Shown here: piece after piece, positions 1 to 8,689 of the stretch
Position numbering within the stretch: position 1 is the stretch's first letter
Layout of the letters: every line of letters begins with the position of its first letter
Assembly: GCA_011389815.1 (NCBI GenBank)
Contig: JAABTP010000024.1
Coordinates: 1-39,893 of the forward strand
Source of the DNA: Desulfobulbaceae bacterium
GTDB lineage: Bacteria > Desulfobacterota > Desulfobulbia > Desulfobulbales > Desulfobulbaceae
Direction of reading: 5' to 3'
Length of the DNA: 39,893 nt
Translations under genes and position numbers: made by a program
Notes under the pieces: model-generated
Database searches by the model: none
Told to the model about the DNA's origin: nothing
What the model saw: the letters and a program-made list of their open reading frames with translations, nothing else

Positions 1-77
1 AATTATAATATTATCTCCCCAGAATGTCTATTCTAATTATGCAGAATATGGCGTTTCCCACTAATCTGCGAAGAGCC

Positions 78-268
78 TCATTTTTCCATCTCCTGTAACA
101 GTTCAAGGATTGAAACAGCCCTGACTCTGAGGTCGTCTACTCTCTTCGCTTTTTTCAGAACAGCGAAAGGATATTCAGGATGATTTCACCCTCCACCGCA
201 ATCCTCAGCTGAGTCCTGTCATCAAGCGGTCGCTGAATGCAGCAGTTATCAAGATATATTTTCATCAT
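78..268 (-). pseudogene. PIN-domain toxin remnant with internal deletion
   Basis: On the minus strand an ATG at 268 opens [20 protein letters not shown], a typical N-terminus of PIN-fold ribonuclease toxins; the Asp after MKIYL is the first acidic active-site residue. The frame stops after about 37 codons. A different frame then carries a plausible PIN C-terminus ([10 protein letters not shown]...ELLQEMEK) ending at the TGA at 78-80. A normal member of this family has roughly 140-150 residues, so the middle of the gene with the remaining acidic residues is gone and the two ends are out of frame. It should be non-functional. Two further fragments of the same N-terminus occur near 1,754 and at 8,271-8,304. 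Confidence 0.6.
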
Positions 269-319
269 GATCTCAGTATACAGTAATCACTCCATGCAGG
301 TAAAGAGGCAAATCCAGAC

Positions 320-399
320 TCATCCCGCTTTTTTCTCCTCCACCCAACAATACAACACAGGCACCACAAACACCGTCAGCATCGCAATAAGTATCTTCT
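320..399 (-). pseudogene. C-terminal remnant of an RND efflux pump
   Basis: Minus-strand translation gives IAMLTVFVVPVLYCWVEEKK followed by AG and a TGA at 320-322. This matches the last transmembrane helix and tail of CusA/AcrB-type RND transporters (the TVFVVPVLY signature). Nothing upstream on the minus strand continues the gene, so only the last ~25 codons survive. The same tail recurs at 6,293-6,403 and, strongly degenerate, near 1,833-1,870. The PIN remnant lies just downstream in the minus direction, so the ancestral order was pump followed by PIN gene. Confidence 0.55.
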
Positions 400-534
400 G
401 AAAAATGTATGAAAACTATGTTGTTACCGTGCCGGAGCAGGATGCGGACCTTCTCACATCCAACTATTTCTACCGGACCCAGGCCAAGACGAACTGACCT
501 GCCTATGGACTTGGCGAACACATGGGGTTCGCCC

Positions 535-766
535 TTACTTCATTGTATTGATGAGTTTGTCGATATCCACAGATGGGTCTACAACAGGATGTAATTGTTC
601 TCTCAGGCGCTTAAACTCTTGCAGGGCAACCAAAACCTTCTTGCCCCTTGCTGGATCCGGCTGTTTTACAGCCTTTTTTTGTATATTTGTCAACGAGATA
701 TTCATAGAAGCCGAACAGCTCTCTTTTTGCGGCCTCGGGTAATATTTCCATGTTTAATTCTTTCAT
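535..766 (-). pseudogene. Frameshifted antitoxin-like gene
   Basis: An ATG at 766, preceded by AGGAG at 6-nt spacing, starts MKELNMEILPEAAKRELFGF, which resembles the N-terminus of DUF2281/VapB-like antitoxins that accompany PIN toxins. After about 31 codons the frame runs into a run of seven A residues and continues into an unrelated tail. The neighbouring frame instead gives a sensible end (VKQPDPARGKKVLVALQEFK, then ...DPSVDIDKLINTMK) stopping at 535-537. The most economical reading is a one-base frameshift in the A-run. The frameshift could be a sequencing error or programmed slippage, but the surrounding decay favours a pseudogene. Confidence 0.5.
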
Positions 767-819
767 AATCATCTCCTGACCCTGCATGTCAACGTTCTGG
801 AAATCTTTAGTATGTTCAG

Positions 820-1093
820 TATATTCAAATTCTCCCGGAAGCACAACCGTTGTGAGGGAACAAGGGATGCGGGTGGTTGCGGGGCAGCAGACGGTGGGAT
901 GGGGGAACGAATTGCGATCATTTTTTTTTGGGGGGGATTGGGTATTTGTCGGGGATAATTGAAGAGGATGGAGGGGGACAGCCCTTCGGGGGAAGGGCCG
1001 GGGTTGTTGCGTTCCTGGGCTTTATTTCACGGTACCGGTGGGCATTGGAGGAGGTGAGAAACGAGTTGATTAATTGGGTTTTGACCCCTTTTA
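820..1093. repeat. ~270-bp direct repeat, copy 1
   Basis: This stretch is closely repeated at 1,998-2,272 in the same orientation. Both copies start with TATATTCAAATTCTCCCGGAAG, pass through a G-rich core with a T-run, and end near GGAGGAGGTGA. Differences are scattered substitutions and small length changes in the T/G runs. Open frames exist but none keeps a recognisable protein in both copies, so I treat it as a non-coding duplicated element of unknown nature. Confidence 0.7.
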
Positions 1094-1139
1094 TCCGTGC
1101 TGCTCAAGGAAAATGGCTCCGGTTTTCTCCGAGCCTGTT

Positions 1140-1511
1140 TCACATTTTTTCAATATGCTTGCGAAGCTTTTTATCGAAAGTCAGGATCTCCTGCTGGTCA
1201 ACGGCATGATAAGCCCAGAGCAACGTGTCAACAAAGTCCAATGATGTTGTGGAATAGCATTCAAGGGCCTTCAGGAACACATCAGGTTTCTCGACTGCAA
1301 CCAGCTGTCTGTTGACGAGTTCACCGAGATACTGCTGAATCTGCTCTCTGTCCACTTTGTAGACTTTTTGCAGAACATAAACGACTTCGCATGCCGCCTC
1401 CATCGGAAGAAGAACATCCTTCTCCTCAATGAGTTCAACCGCCTTCGGCGACAGTTCAGGATGGTCGTCCAGCAGATAACGCAAGACAATATTTGCATCA
1501 ACAAGGGCCAT
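1140..1511 (-). CDS. PIN-domain toxin (VapC-like)
   Basis: The 123-residue product begins MALVDANIVLRYLLDDHPEL: the Asp in LVDAN is the first metal-binding residue of a PIN ribonuclease. The Glu in AACEVVYVL is the second, and LDFVDTLLWAYA-like SLDFVDTLLWAYHA supplies the third acidic pair, followed by ILTFDKKL. These are the usual four acidic positions, and length is normal for VapC toxins, which cut RNA. It overlaps the upstream antitoxin gene by 14 bp, the classic arrangement for a co-translated toxin-antitoxin pair. It is the only intact toxin in this otherwise decayed patch. RNA target unknown. Confidence 0.8.
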   Translation of the reverse strand: MALVDANIVLRYLLDDHPELSPKAVELIEEKDVLLPMEAACEVVYVLQKVYKVDREQIQQYLGELVNRQLVAVEKPDVFLKALECYSTTSLDFVDTLLWAYHAVDQQEILTFDKKLRKHIEKM

Positions 1512-1740
1512 GTTTTTCCTTCACAGCGTCCTGCCATGCCTCATGCTCGCGAGCAATCAAGGAAGAATCCGCGTATTGGCGCAGGCAACCTCGAAGGCTT
1601 CTTTCCTCCGGGGCTGTGCTTTTTTTCTGATGCGCCGTAGAGAGGACAATAATTTCTACCTGCTGTCCCCAAAATTGTTTAGGAAGATGCAGATGAACCC
1701 GCCCATTTTTTACTGTTTGGATTTTTCGAATCGCTTCCAT
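1498..1740 (-). CDS. Antitoxin partner of the PIN toxin
   Basis: Eighty residues starting MEAIRKIQTVKNGRVHLHLP. The N-terminal VKNGRVHLHLPKQFWGQQVE resembles the swapped-hairpin DNA-binding domain of AbrB/MazE-type antitoxins (a short beta strand, a conserved Gly/Arg, then LP), and the C-terminal half (LRQYADSSLIAREHEAWQDA) looks like a toxin-neutralising helix. It precedes the PIN gene and overlaps it by 14 bp, which supports the antitoxin role and autoregulation. Directly upstream lies a fragment related to the PIN N-terminus found at 268, so the promoter region is itself a recombination junction. Family assignment is by position and short motifs only. Confidence 0.65.
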   Translation of the reverse strand: MEAIRKIQTVKNGRVHLHLPKQFWGQQVEIIVLSTAHQKKSTAPEERSLRGCLRQYADSSLIAREHEAWQDAVKEKHGPC

Positions 1741-1753
1741 ATTGACCTCGTTG

Positions 1754-1870
1754 AGTTATCAAGATATATCTTCACCATAATCTCACTATACAGCAATCAT
1801 TCTGTGCAGGTAAAGAGACAAACCCAAGATTATCCCGTTTTCCGCCCTCCGCCCGGCAACACAACCTCAA
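1754..1870 (-). pseudogene. Degenerate copy of the RND-tail/PIN-start junction
   Basis: The stretch matches 247-350 with many changes: both contain a variant of TTATCAAGATATATTTTCA, then CTATACAG.AATCA, then GTGCAGGTAAAGAG. On the minus strand it reads a decayed pump tail ending in GGRKTG-stop, followed by MVKIYLDN, a PIN-type start, which then runs into the antitoxin start region. It is a second copy of the same ancestral junction and should not be functional. Confidence 0.45.
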
Positions 1871-1997
1871 CTTGTGTCCCCGAATTACTTTCCCAAGGAC
1901 AATGGTTCCGATTCTCCCCAAGCCGGGTGTAAAGGCCATTGAAAGCTGAAAGGGCTTGTGTCCGCTTTCGTTTCACTCAAGCAGACCTACCTAGCTG

Positions 1998-2272
1998 TAT
2001 ATTCAAATTCTCCCGGAAGCACAACCGTTGTGACGGAACAGGGGATGCGGGTGGTTGCGGGGCGGCAGACGGTGGGCTGGGGGAACGAGTTGCGATTATT
2101 TCTTTTTTTTGGGGGATTGGGTATTTGTCGGGGATGATTGAAGAGGATGGAGGGGGACAGCCCTTCAGGGGAAGGGCTGGGGTTGTTGCGTTTCTGGGTT
2201 TTATGTTTACGGTGGCGGTTGGCATTGGAGGAGGTGACAAATAAGTTGAATAATAGGGCTCTGACCCCAATT
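1998..2272. repeat. ~270-bp direct repeat, copy 2
   Basis: Second copy of the element at 820-1,093, same orientation. It sits between the toxin-antitoxin patch and the large secreted protein gene at 2,491. The region 2,273-2,490 beyond it shows no gene; it must hold the promoter for the secreted protein, with a ribosome binding site AAGGAGGGAAGT just before the ATG at 2,491. Confidence 0.7.
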
Positions 2273-2490
2273 AATTCCTGCATAATTGACAGAATCAAAT
2301 ATTTGTGCTATACGGGTTCATTCTGAACGTTTATCAATGCGAATTAGGGGTTGAAATCCATAGCACAAAATCAAGAGGATAGAGCTGTTGATTTTTATAA
2401 AACAGCAATAGCTTTTCTGTAACTGCCTGTTTTTACCGAGACGGGAAAATCCAATTCCTATTCGTATTTATCAATAAAAAGGAGGGAAGT

Positions 2491-5400
2491 ATGCAAGGTT
2501 ACCTAAGGATTAGTTTGATTACGGTACTGGCAACTGTTGCCATTGGAACATGCGGCGGTACATTTTTACAACCGTTATCGACGACACAGGCATTTGCACA
2601 ATCAGCAGAGGAACAAAATGCTGCTCAAAAAATAGAGCAGAAACGGAAAAAGATTGAATTGCATCCAGAAAACTTTTCGGGTGGCGATGTCGGCAATGCA
2701 ATTGGCACAGTTACAGCAGTTTCCTCCGTCGGGGGAAACACCGTTATCGCCTATGCTCAGGAGTTTGAAGAAGGAGTAATTGTCTATTCCGATGACTTCG
2801 GGGCAGTTCGTATCTCGACCGCTATCTGGAATAAATGGCAGTCGCTTGCATTACAGCAAACTGGTGACGGTAGTAACCTGTTTAACTATATCGGTGTTCC
2901 GATAAATGACTACACTTGGCAGGACAGCTATCAAGATGGCCGGTTTGAACGCGGCTGCATCCTTATTGAGTCGGGACCTTCCAAGCATATCGTCTATGGT
3001 GATATATATACTCGATATCTGGATGTTGCTAAAGATATTGGTTTGCCTGTTTCTGAGGAACAAGCTGGCCCCAACCAGGGACGCTATCAAGCATTTACCA
3101 ATGGAGAAATCTATTGGAAAGCTGATACGGGGGCTTTTGTGGTCCAAGGTGCTACCCTTGATCGTTGGAAGGTACAAGGAGGGGCTGGAGGGGCGGCGTT
3201 AGGATATCCACTCTCTGATACTGGCCCGCTTATAGTTGAAGATAATGATGGTAATCCAATAACTATCGGCACTGTTACTCTCTTTGAAAAAGGTGCTGTA
3301 TATGAGAGTAGCTATGGAACTTGGGAAGTAACAGATGAAATATTTTTTGGCTATAAAGAAACTGGAGGGCCAAGCGGTTGGCTTGGAGTTCCTGTCTCTG
3401 GCATAGGAACGAATGCGGATGGCTACAGCTACCAAGATTTTGAAAACGGAGTACTGGTCGATTATAGACCAGATGCCGACCTTAACCACTGGGCGGTGCT
3501 GCCATTCGGTGCTCTTGAATTTTATCTTACAAGACTTCAGGGGGATGGCGACGACTGCATGAGCACACCCTTTGGTAGCCTTTGCGGCTCTCAGGATATC
3601 TATGCTTACTTAGATATATATACGCCTGATGGTCATGTGGTCGATGAACGTTTTCCCAACAGCGGTTGCTACGGAAGCAGTAAGGATGTCGGCTGGCCAG
3701 TGACGATAACATCTGCTGTACATAGCGATTTTATCGCTGATGTTTCTCTTGAGGTATGGGATGATGATGATTCAAGTGGTAACGATCATCTCGGTACACT
3801 TCATGCGACATACTCTATAGACAATCTCTGGGGGGTTACCGAAGATGAGAATGGTATGCGCCGAAATGGAGATGCTGGAGCAGTTTTTTCGATACGTACA
3901 AAAGATTTGCCATATAATCCAGAGAACTTCTGGAAGTATATGTTTTGGCCGTTTGAAAATTTCAGCACAGATGAACTGACTTATGACCAGTATGCTGCAA
4001 CCTTTACCGATGTTGAAACAGATGAAGACTGGTGGCTTCACCCGTTTAATGCCTTGTGGTTTAAATTATACAAAGGTGTTGCAGCAAATGGGAACTGTTT
4101 CGGAATGGGACTTGAGTCAATCTATGCTCAACACGGATGGTCACCTTATTCGGAGCCTATCAATCGTTATTATCCCGAGATTAGGGAGCTGGAGCCTGAC
4201 CCCATTCAACACGCGGGACTTATAAATGAGCTGAATATCAAGCAAGGGTACCAGTTAGGGACAAATATGGTACTCTGGACACTTGGAATGGTTGCGAGCG
4301 GAGCAACCCATGATCCGCACTTAAATTACACTGGTGCAGCTACAGCTGCAGCGATAGGAGATCACCCCCTAATATCAATTTTTGACGATTATCTTTTTGG
4401 GAGTGGCCATTCTGTACGTCCATACCTTTTTGATGAATTCACAGAGTGTAGTGATGGAGGTCCCGGATGCTCCAGGATTTACATTGCTGACTCAAATTAT
4501 CCTTATCCGCATGCAAAGGAAAAAAACGGGGAGGTCGTTGAAAAAAATTTCATTGAAATAAATCATGTATTAAATACGTTTGAGTACCGCAACTACAGTG
4601 GCGGCTTCTTCACTGGTGGAAGAATGTTCTGGCAGCCAAGTATTCTTTTCACTCAATCACAAGTTACTCCCTTTGGAGCAGCATTTGAATTAATTAAAAA
4701 CGGTTGGTTTATTTTGGTTGGCAGTGAAGGAAGAGCTAATCAGATAACGGACGATACAGGTAAAACATTCTTCAAGCCTGGCTTATCTGGCCCTCCTACA
4801 AAATGGGCTGATATCCGCAACAGCACTGATGCAGACCGTCTTGCAAATTTGGCTCCTGTTATGGTGAGCAATGGTTCTTCTTCTACTATGCCTATGCAAC
4901 TGTATGCTGGTCAAGGTATAGGTGCTTCCATTGAAACAGAAATAGTTCCTGCGGCAAACGTTCCTGATGGTGAAATTTACGAAGCCGTCTTTGAATCCGG
5001 CAAGATTTCATCTGTCATCAAGAGCCCGGGAACAGAAGGAAAACCTGATAGTCTCACAGCGCATAATATTGGTGACAAGGGCAAGGCAGTTTCATTTGGT
5101 ATCCCTTCAGATGGTGTTGCTAAAAATATCACTTGGACTATTGCTGGACCGGACAAGCAAGTTTGGGCTGAATTGAGCAATATGAAGATAGTTCCAGGGC
5201 AGAATCTAAAAATCAAAGTAACCAACAGAGGGTATGATCTTGTCTATGAGAACGACGGGCCTGGAACAACTGCTGATCTGTCAGTTCATTCCGGGGCAGG
5301 CAGTGATATAGTTCATGTTGGTCAAATTGAGATTGATCCTGATCAAAGCGGAACATTACAGTATTTGCTTCCTGTTACGACAATAACGGTGACAGGTCAG

Positions 5401-6183
5401 AACTACGGCGAAAACGACTGGCTTCTCGATTCTGTAACTATTACCTTGTCAGTGCAAGATTTCAGCAGCAAAGGCATTGAGGTTATTCAGTACAGTAAAA
5501 ATAATATGTCAACCTGGGAAGAAGGTGACCCTGGAGAAAATCCTCTTGAGTTTATATATGGAGATGTATATGAAGATGAAGGAGCAACGACCTTGTACTA
5601 CCGATCTCGTGATTATGTAGGCAATGAGGAAGAACCAAAAAGTGAAGACTTCAAGATTGATACACGAAATCCCGTCGTGAACATAGCCGGTGATCAGACT
5701 ATTCACACCCGCATTGAACCTTTCCTCGTTGACTTTACTGTCAATGACCCTATTCCAGGTTCAGGGATTCAGACTACAGCGGCCAATCTTGACGGGACAG
5801 CTGTTACAGATGGTGAAACAATTGATCTCTTCTGGTTCTCATTAGGGACACACACTCTGACAGTAACTGGCAAGGACTATGCAGGACGAAGCACCACGGA
5901 ATCTATCGTCTTTGAGGTAAATGCTACACTGGAGAGTTTGGCAGAGATAATTCGTGAGCTACGTCGCAGAAGCGAGATTGATTCCAACGGTATTATGAAG
6001 AGTATGCTGGCAAAGGTAAGAGCTGCGCTCAAATCGTCAGATGCCGGTAGAAGGAAGACTGCAGAAAATCAACTCAAAGCCCTGCTTAATGAACTGCGGG
6101 CTCAATCAGGAAAGCATATTTCTGACCGTGGAGCTGAGATGTTGAGTAGTGATGTGAACTATGTGATCAATAACCTTCCGTAA
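2491..6183 (+). CDS. Large secreted protein with LGFP-like repeats, papain-like region and FIMAH-like end
   Basis: The 1,230-residue product starts with a Sec signal peptide (ISLITVLATVAIGTCGG..., cleavage near AFAQSA). Residues ~60-340 hold LGFP-like repeats (LGYPLSDTG, WLGVPVSGIG, each followed by a W/Y-rich 'FENGVLV' strand), known for cell-wall or carbohydrate contact. Residues ~345-470 look like a beta-sandwich rich in Asp. Around residue 535, GNCFGMGLESIY resembles the Cys-containing helix of papain-like peptidases, followed by conserved aromatic and His-containing stretches; catalysis is not proven. Residues ~1,060-1,145 form an Ig-like domain (HTLTVTGKDYAGRS). Residues 1,145-1,230 match FIMAH-type C-terminal helices (LAKVRAALKSSD, AENQLKALLNELRAQSGK). 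Likely extracellular, surface-binding, perhaps proteolytic. AAGGAGGG supports the start. Confidence 0.7.
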   Translation: MQGYLRISLITVLATVAIGTCGGTFLQPLSTTQAFAQSAEEQNAAQKIEQKRKKIELHPENFSGGDVGNAIGTVTAVSSVGGNTVIAYAQEFEEGVIVYSDDFGAVRISTAIWNKWQSLALQQTGDGSNLFNYIGVPINDYTWQDSYQDGRFERGCILIESGPSKHIVYGDIYTRYLDVAKDIGLPVSEEQAGPNQGRYQAFTNGEIYWKADTGAFVVQGATLDRWKVQGGAGGAALGYPLSDTGPLIVEDNDGNPITIGTVTLFEKGAVYESSYGTWEVTDEIFFGYKETGGPSGWLGVPVSGIGTNADGYSYQDFENGVLVDYRPDADLNHWAVLPFGALEFYLTRLQGDGDDCMSTPFGSLCGSQDIYAYLDIYTPDGHVVDERFPNSGCYGSSKDVGWPVTITSAVHSDFIADVSLEVWDDDDSSGNDHLGTLHATYSIDNLWGVTEDENGMRRNGDAGAVFSIRTKDLPYNPENFWKYMFWPFENFSTDELTYDQYAATFTDVETDEDWWLHPFNALWFKLYKGVAANGNCFGMGLESIYAQHGWSPYSEPINRYYPEIRELEPDPIQHAGLINELNIKQGYQLGTNMVLWTLGMVASGATHDPHLNYTGAATAAAIGDHPLISIFDDYLFGSGHSVRPYLFDEFTECSDGGPGCSRIYIADSNYPYPHAKEKNGEVVEKNFIEINHVLNTFEYRNYSGGFFTGGRMFWQPSILFTQSQVTPFGAAFELIKNGWFILVGSEGRANQITDDTGKTFFKPGLSGPPTKWADIRNSTDADRLANLAPVMVSNGSSSTMPMQLYAGQGIGASIETEIVPAANVPDGEIYEAVFESGKISSVIKSPGTEGKPDSLTAHNIGDKGKAVSFGIPSDGVAKNITWTIAGPDKQVWAELSNMKIVPGQNLKIKVTNRGYDLVYENDGPGTTADLSVHSGAGSDIVHVGQIEIDPDQSGTLQYLLPVTTITVTGQNYGENDWLLDSVTITLSVQDFSSKGIEVIQYSKNNMSTWEEGDPGENPLEFIYGDVYEDEGATTLYYRSRDYVGNEEEPKSEDFKIDTRNPVVNIAGDQTIHTRIEPFLVDFTVNDPIPGSGIQTTAANLDGTAVTDGETIDLFWFSLGTHTLTVTGKDYAGRSTTESIVFEVNATLESLAEIIRELRRRSEIDSNGIMKSMLAKVRAALKSSDAGRRKTAENQLKALLNELRAQSGKHISDRGAEMLSSDVNYVINNLP

Positions 6184-6197
6184 CAATAAACGGTAAC

Positions 6198-6241
6198 CAT
6201 GAGGGTATCGAAGCAGCAAAAGCGATGCCCTCATGATTTTT
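6198..6241 (+). terminator. Rho-independent terminator
   Basis: Fifteen bases after the stop codon, CATGAGGGTATCG pairs with CGATGCCCTCATG (13 bp with one G-U wobble) around a 12-nt loop, followed by a T-run. It ends the transcript of the secreted protein gene. Confidence 0.9.
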
Positions 6242-6292
6242 CCCTCTTCTGTTTTTCCTTTTCCTTTCCGTTTCCGTCTCTCTTGCCTTAAA

Positions 6293-6403
6293 TTACCCCT
6301 TCACTCGCCCCTCCTCAACCCAACAATACAACACAGGCACCACAAAAACAGTCAGCAGAGCAATAATCATCCCGCCAAAGGAAGGAATAGCCATAGGGAC
6401 CAT
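6293..6403 (-). pseudogene. C-terminal remnant of an RND efflux pump
   Basis: Minus-strand frame MVPMAIPSFGGMIIALLTVF continues VVPVLYCWVEEGRVKG and stops at 6,293-6,295. This is the final helix and tail of CusA/MdtB-type RND transporters; the rest of the gene (about 1,000 residues) is absent. It is a better preserved relative of the tail at 320-399. The stretch from here to 6,899 (about 500 bp) contains no gene I can support. Confidence 0.65.
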
Positions 6404-6899
6404 AATTATCCGAGCCCCGCCCGGAGAGCAAATTAGGGGCAGACCACGCTTTCCACCAACAACGTAAGAGTCAAAAAAACACGAACAAGAAAAACCAATT
6501 AACGAGCCCCGTATTCCGTGCTGCTATGATCCGAACAGTATGACAATTATGATTTTTTTGTCAAGAATAACTTTCTGATAGACTGCTGTCTTAAAAGGCC
6601 AAATTCCCTTGCGCCCCAAGGAAATTTATTAGATCAGCTCGCTCAAACACCTTGCAGAAAAAATTATATCTCCCTTTTCATCTCGTCAGCACCCCAACCT
6701 CCCGCGCCACAGCCCCGAGCTTCTCGTTCAGGATAAAACCACAAACTACACCTCCTCGCTCCCCGACACATTCCCTGCCCAAAAGCACCGGTTGTACTTC
6801 CGGGAAAAGAGGAATATACTGCTGACATTGACCATGAAGAAAGAGTGCGTTGTGGTCAAAGGCACTAGAATACTCGGCAACCTGTAAAAAACATACATA

Positions 6900-7505
6900 A
6901 TGGCCAGCAAAGAACGCTATATCAACCTGTTCACTGATTACGGATTTAAAAAAATCTTCGGTGAAGAGCCGAATAAAAACCTGCTCCTGGATTTTGTCTT
7001 TGACGAAGATAAAGACCAACCTGAAAAATACCGCTATGATGTTAAGTTGACAGACATTGACACCAATCGGGTGTTTTATGATAAGCTGACCTTTATCTAC
7101 CTGGAAATGCCCAAATTCAGCAAAAGACTGGATGAGCTGAAGACTCGGTTTGACAAGTGGCTGTACGTTATCAGGAACCTGAATCGGCTGGAACGAATAC
7201 CAGACATGCTGCGGGAACAGGTGTTTGAGCAGCTCTTTGATACTGCGGAGATTGCACGCTTTACCCCGGACCAGGTGCGTTCTTATGAGAAGAGTCTGAA
7301 ATATTATCGGGACATGAAAAACTCCCTTGATACCGCTTTTGATGAGGGGAGAGTAGAAGGAAAAGAAGAAGGTAAGAATGAAAGAGATAGAGAGATAGTC
7401 CGTAATGGAATTCAGCAAGGAATTGATATCAAAATGATTGCTCAGTTGACGGGCCTGTCAGAAGAAGAGATTAAGGAGATTGAAAAAGAGCGCTCGGACG
7501 ACTAA
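6900..7505 (+). pseudogene. Internally deleted Rpn/PD-(D/E)XK transposase-like gene
   Basis: The frame is open for 201 codons. It starts MASKERYINLFTDYGFKKIF and contains YDKLTFIYLEMPKFSK, both diagnostic of the Rpn/PF12784 family (PD-(D/E)XK nuclease 'transposases'). Full-length relatives have about 300 residues. Here LLLDF, the end of the first helix, joins directly to VFDEDKDQPEKYRYDV, which normally lies about 100 residues later, so the nuclease core with the catalytic Asp/Glu-X-Lys is missing. The C-terminal coiled-coil (EGRVEGKEEGKNERD) and terminal helix are intact. The deletion is in frame and may have arisen by recombination between short 'LDF' coding repeats. A nuclease-dead product might still be made and bind partners. 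Confidence 0.65.
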
Positions 7506-7606
7506 CAAGAAGAAAGAGTCGTTTATCCGGTAAAAAGGGTCAGAGTAAAATTAGATTTTACTCTGCAACTGATCAAATATCACGACTCGAATAATCCTCT
7601 TTTTCC

Positions 7607-8227
7607 CTAATCAGGGAGACTGCGCACAGTCAGCCGATTTCTTCGCGCTCCCTGTTCAGCAAACCGTACTTTTCTGTACACCTCGGCCAGCGGCAGTTCG
7701 CAGTCTATTGTTTCGACAGAGAGTATATCTTCTTCACCCTGATATATCGTATACACCCAGGAATTGTCGGCCTGCCGGGCAAATCGTTCCATCTTAAAGG
7801 TATACTGAGAAACCAGGATATACTCGGTAAATGAAGGGATCTCCTGATAATGGGAGAACTTGTCTCCCCGATCATAGGCCTCGGTGCTGCCGGAAAGGAT
7901 TTCTATAAGAACGACGGGATTCAGCAGCACATCGTTGTGCTCATCCTCATACTCCTCTTTTTCACAGACAACAACGATATCCGGGTAGGAATACTTTCTC
8001 CTCTTTTGGATCTTCACCTTCATGTCGCTGGCAAAGACGCTGCACGGCTTCTCCAACAGCTGATTGCCCAGCAGGCGGACGATATTTGTCGAGATCTGGT
8101 TATGTTCCCGGCTTGCTCCGGCCATGGCAAAGACTTCTCCGGCAAAGTATTCATGCCGGATATCACCATCACGTTCCCCGGTAAGATATTCTTCAGGGCT
8201 GATATGATGCTGCTTCTGTGCCTGCAT
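7607..8227 (-). CDS. Uma2 family putative endonuclease
   Basis: The 206-residue product begins MQAQKQHHISPEEYLTGERD and has the Uma2 (DUF820) signature: the YLTGE...IRHEYFAGEVFAMAGAS start, NIVRLLGNQL, and the PD-(D/E)XK core with SYPDIVVVCEKEE and NPVVLIEILSGSTEAYDRGD followed by KFSHYQEIPSFTEYILV. The Asp in YPDI and Glu in IEIL are the expected metal-binding residues. Length is normal. Uma2 proteins are very common in cyanobacteria and large bacterial genomes; their substrate is uncertain. The start at 8,227 is preceded by AAGGAGAAGGACC. Immediately upstream is the PIN N-terminal fragment 8,271-8,304. Confidence 0.85.
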   Translation of the reverse strand: MQAQKQHHISPEEYLTGERDGDIRHEYFAGEVFAMAGASREHNQISTNIVRLLGNQLLEKPCSVFASDMKVKIQKRRKYSYPDIVVVCEKEEYEDEHNDVLLNPVVLIEILSGSTEAYDRGDKFSHYQEIPSFTEYILVSQYTFKMERFARQADNSWVYTIYQGEEDILSVETIDCELPLAEVYRKVRFAEQGARRNRLTVRSLPD

Positions 8228-8270
8228 AGGTCCTTCTCCTTGATTATATCGTTCAACGTTGTCGCCATAG

Positions 8271-8304
8271 GAATGCAGCAGTTATTAAGATATATTTTCA
8301 TCAT
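8271..8304 (-). pseudogene. PIN-toxin N-terminal fragment
   Basis: Minus-strand ATGATGAAAATATATCTTAA and the following bases encode MMKIYLNNCCI, the same start as the remnant at 268. The Asp is replaced by Asn. Only about 11 codons remain before the frame enters the leader of the Uma2 gene. Confidence 0.5.
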
Positions 8305-8477
8305 GATATCAGACTTTTGTAGGTGTCCAGGGCCGTCTGTACCTCGGTTATTTTGGCATCATAAGCAGCAACAGTGAGATTATTGCCTAAATCCAGATTT
8401 GGATCAATTGCTCGTAGATCAGCAGAGCACTCCTGAGCATCGGTGATAGCTTTGGATGATTTGTGTTGATAGGCCAT
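8301..8477 (-). CDS. Small conserved-looking protein, probably truncated
   Basis: From the ATG at 8,477 (AGGAAG seven bases upstream) the frame gives 58 residues, MAYQHKSSKAITDAQECSAD...LTVAAYDAKITEVQTALDTY. It is mainly helical, hydrophilic and has no signal peptide. The stop codon is supplied by the first bases of the PIN fragment (ATGATG read as TGA), so the gene appears cut by the recombination that brought that fragment in. I recall longer proteins of this start, with a basic C-terminus, but cannot assign a function. Region 8,478-8,689 upstream is AT-rich and carries no gene; it should hold its promoter. Confidence 0.5.
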   Translation of the reverse strand: MAYQHKSSKAITDAQECSADLRAIDPNLDLGNNLTVAAYDAKITEVQTALDTYKSLIS

Positions 8478-8689
8478 GAGACTTCTTCCTGTGGTAAAGA
8501 ATTTTATCTTGAAGAAAAGAAGAGTTATAAGAGGCAATAAACCTGAATAACGTCTTTTGCTCCACCTGTCAAGGAATAAAATGAAATTTTTTTTAAGGAT
8601 AAAGGAAGGGATATGGAGGTTTTTCCTTCTGCGACAAGGAAATTTCTTGATGAAGAACAATCCGGCGAAGCAAAAAGAAAGTTTGCTGT

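Noticed and set aside
1977-2298. Minus-strand ORFs of about 100 codons in repeat copy 2
   Set aside because: Proline-rich antisense frames of a G-rich repeat; not kept in copy 1.
6678-7418. 246-codon minus-strand ORF across the Rpn gene
   Set aside because: Most of it is antisense to a recognisable Rpn frame; only the last ~70 codons are outside it and I cannot assign them to a family.
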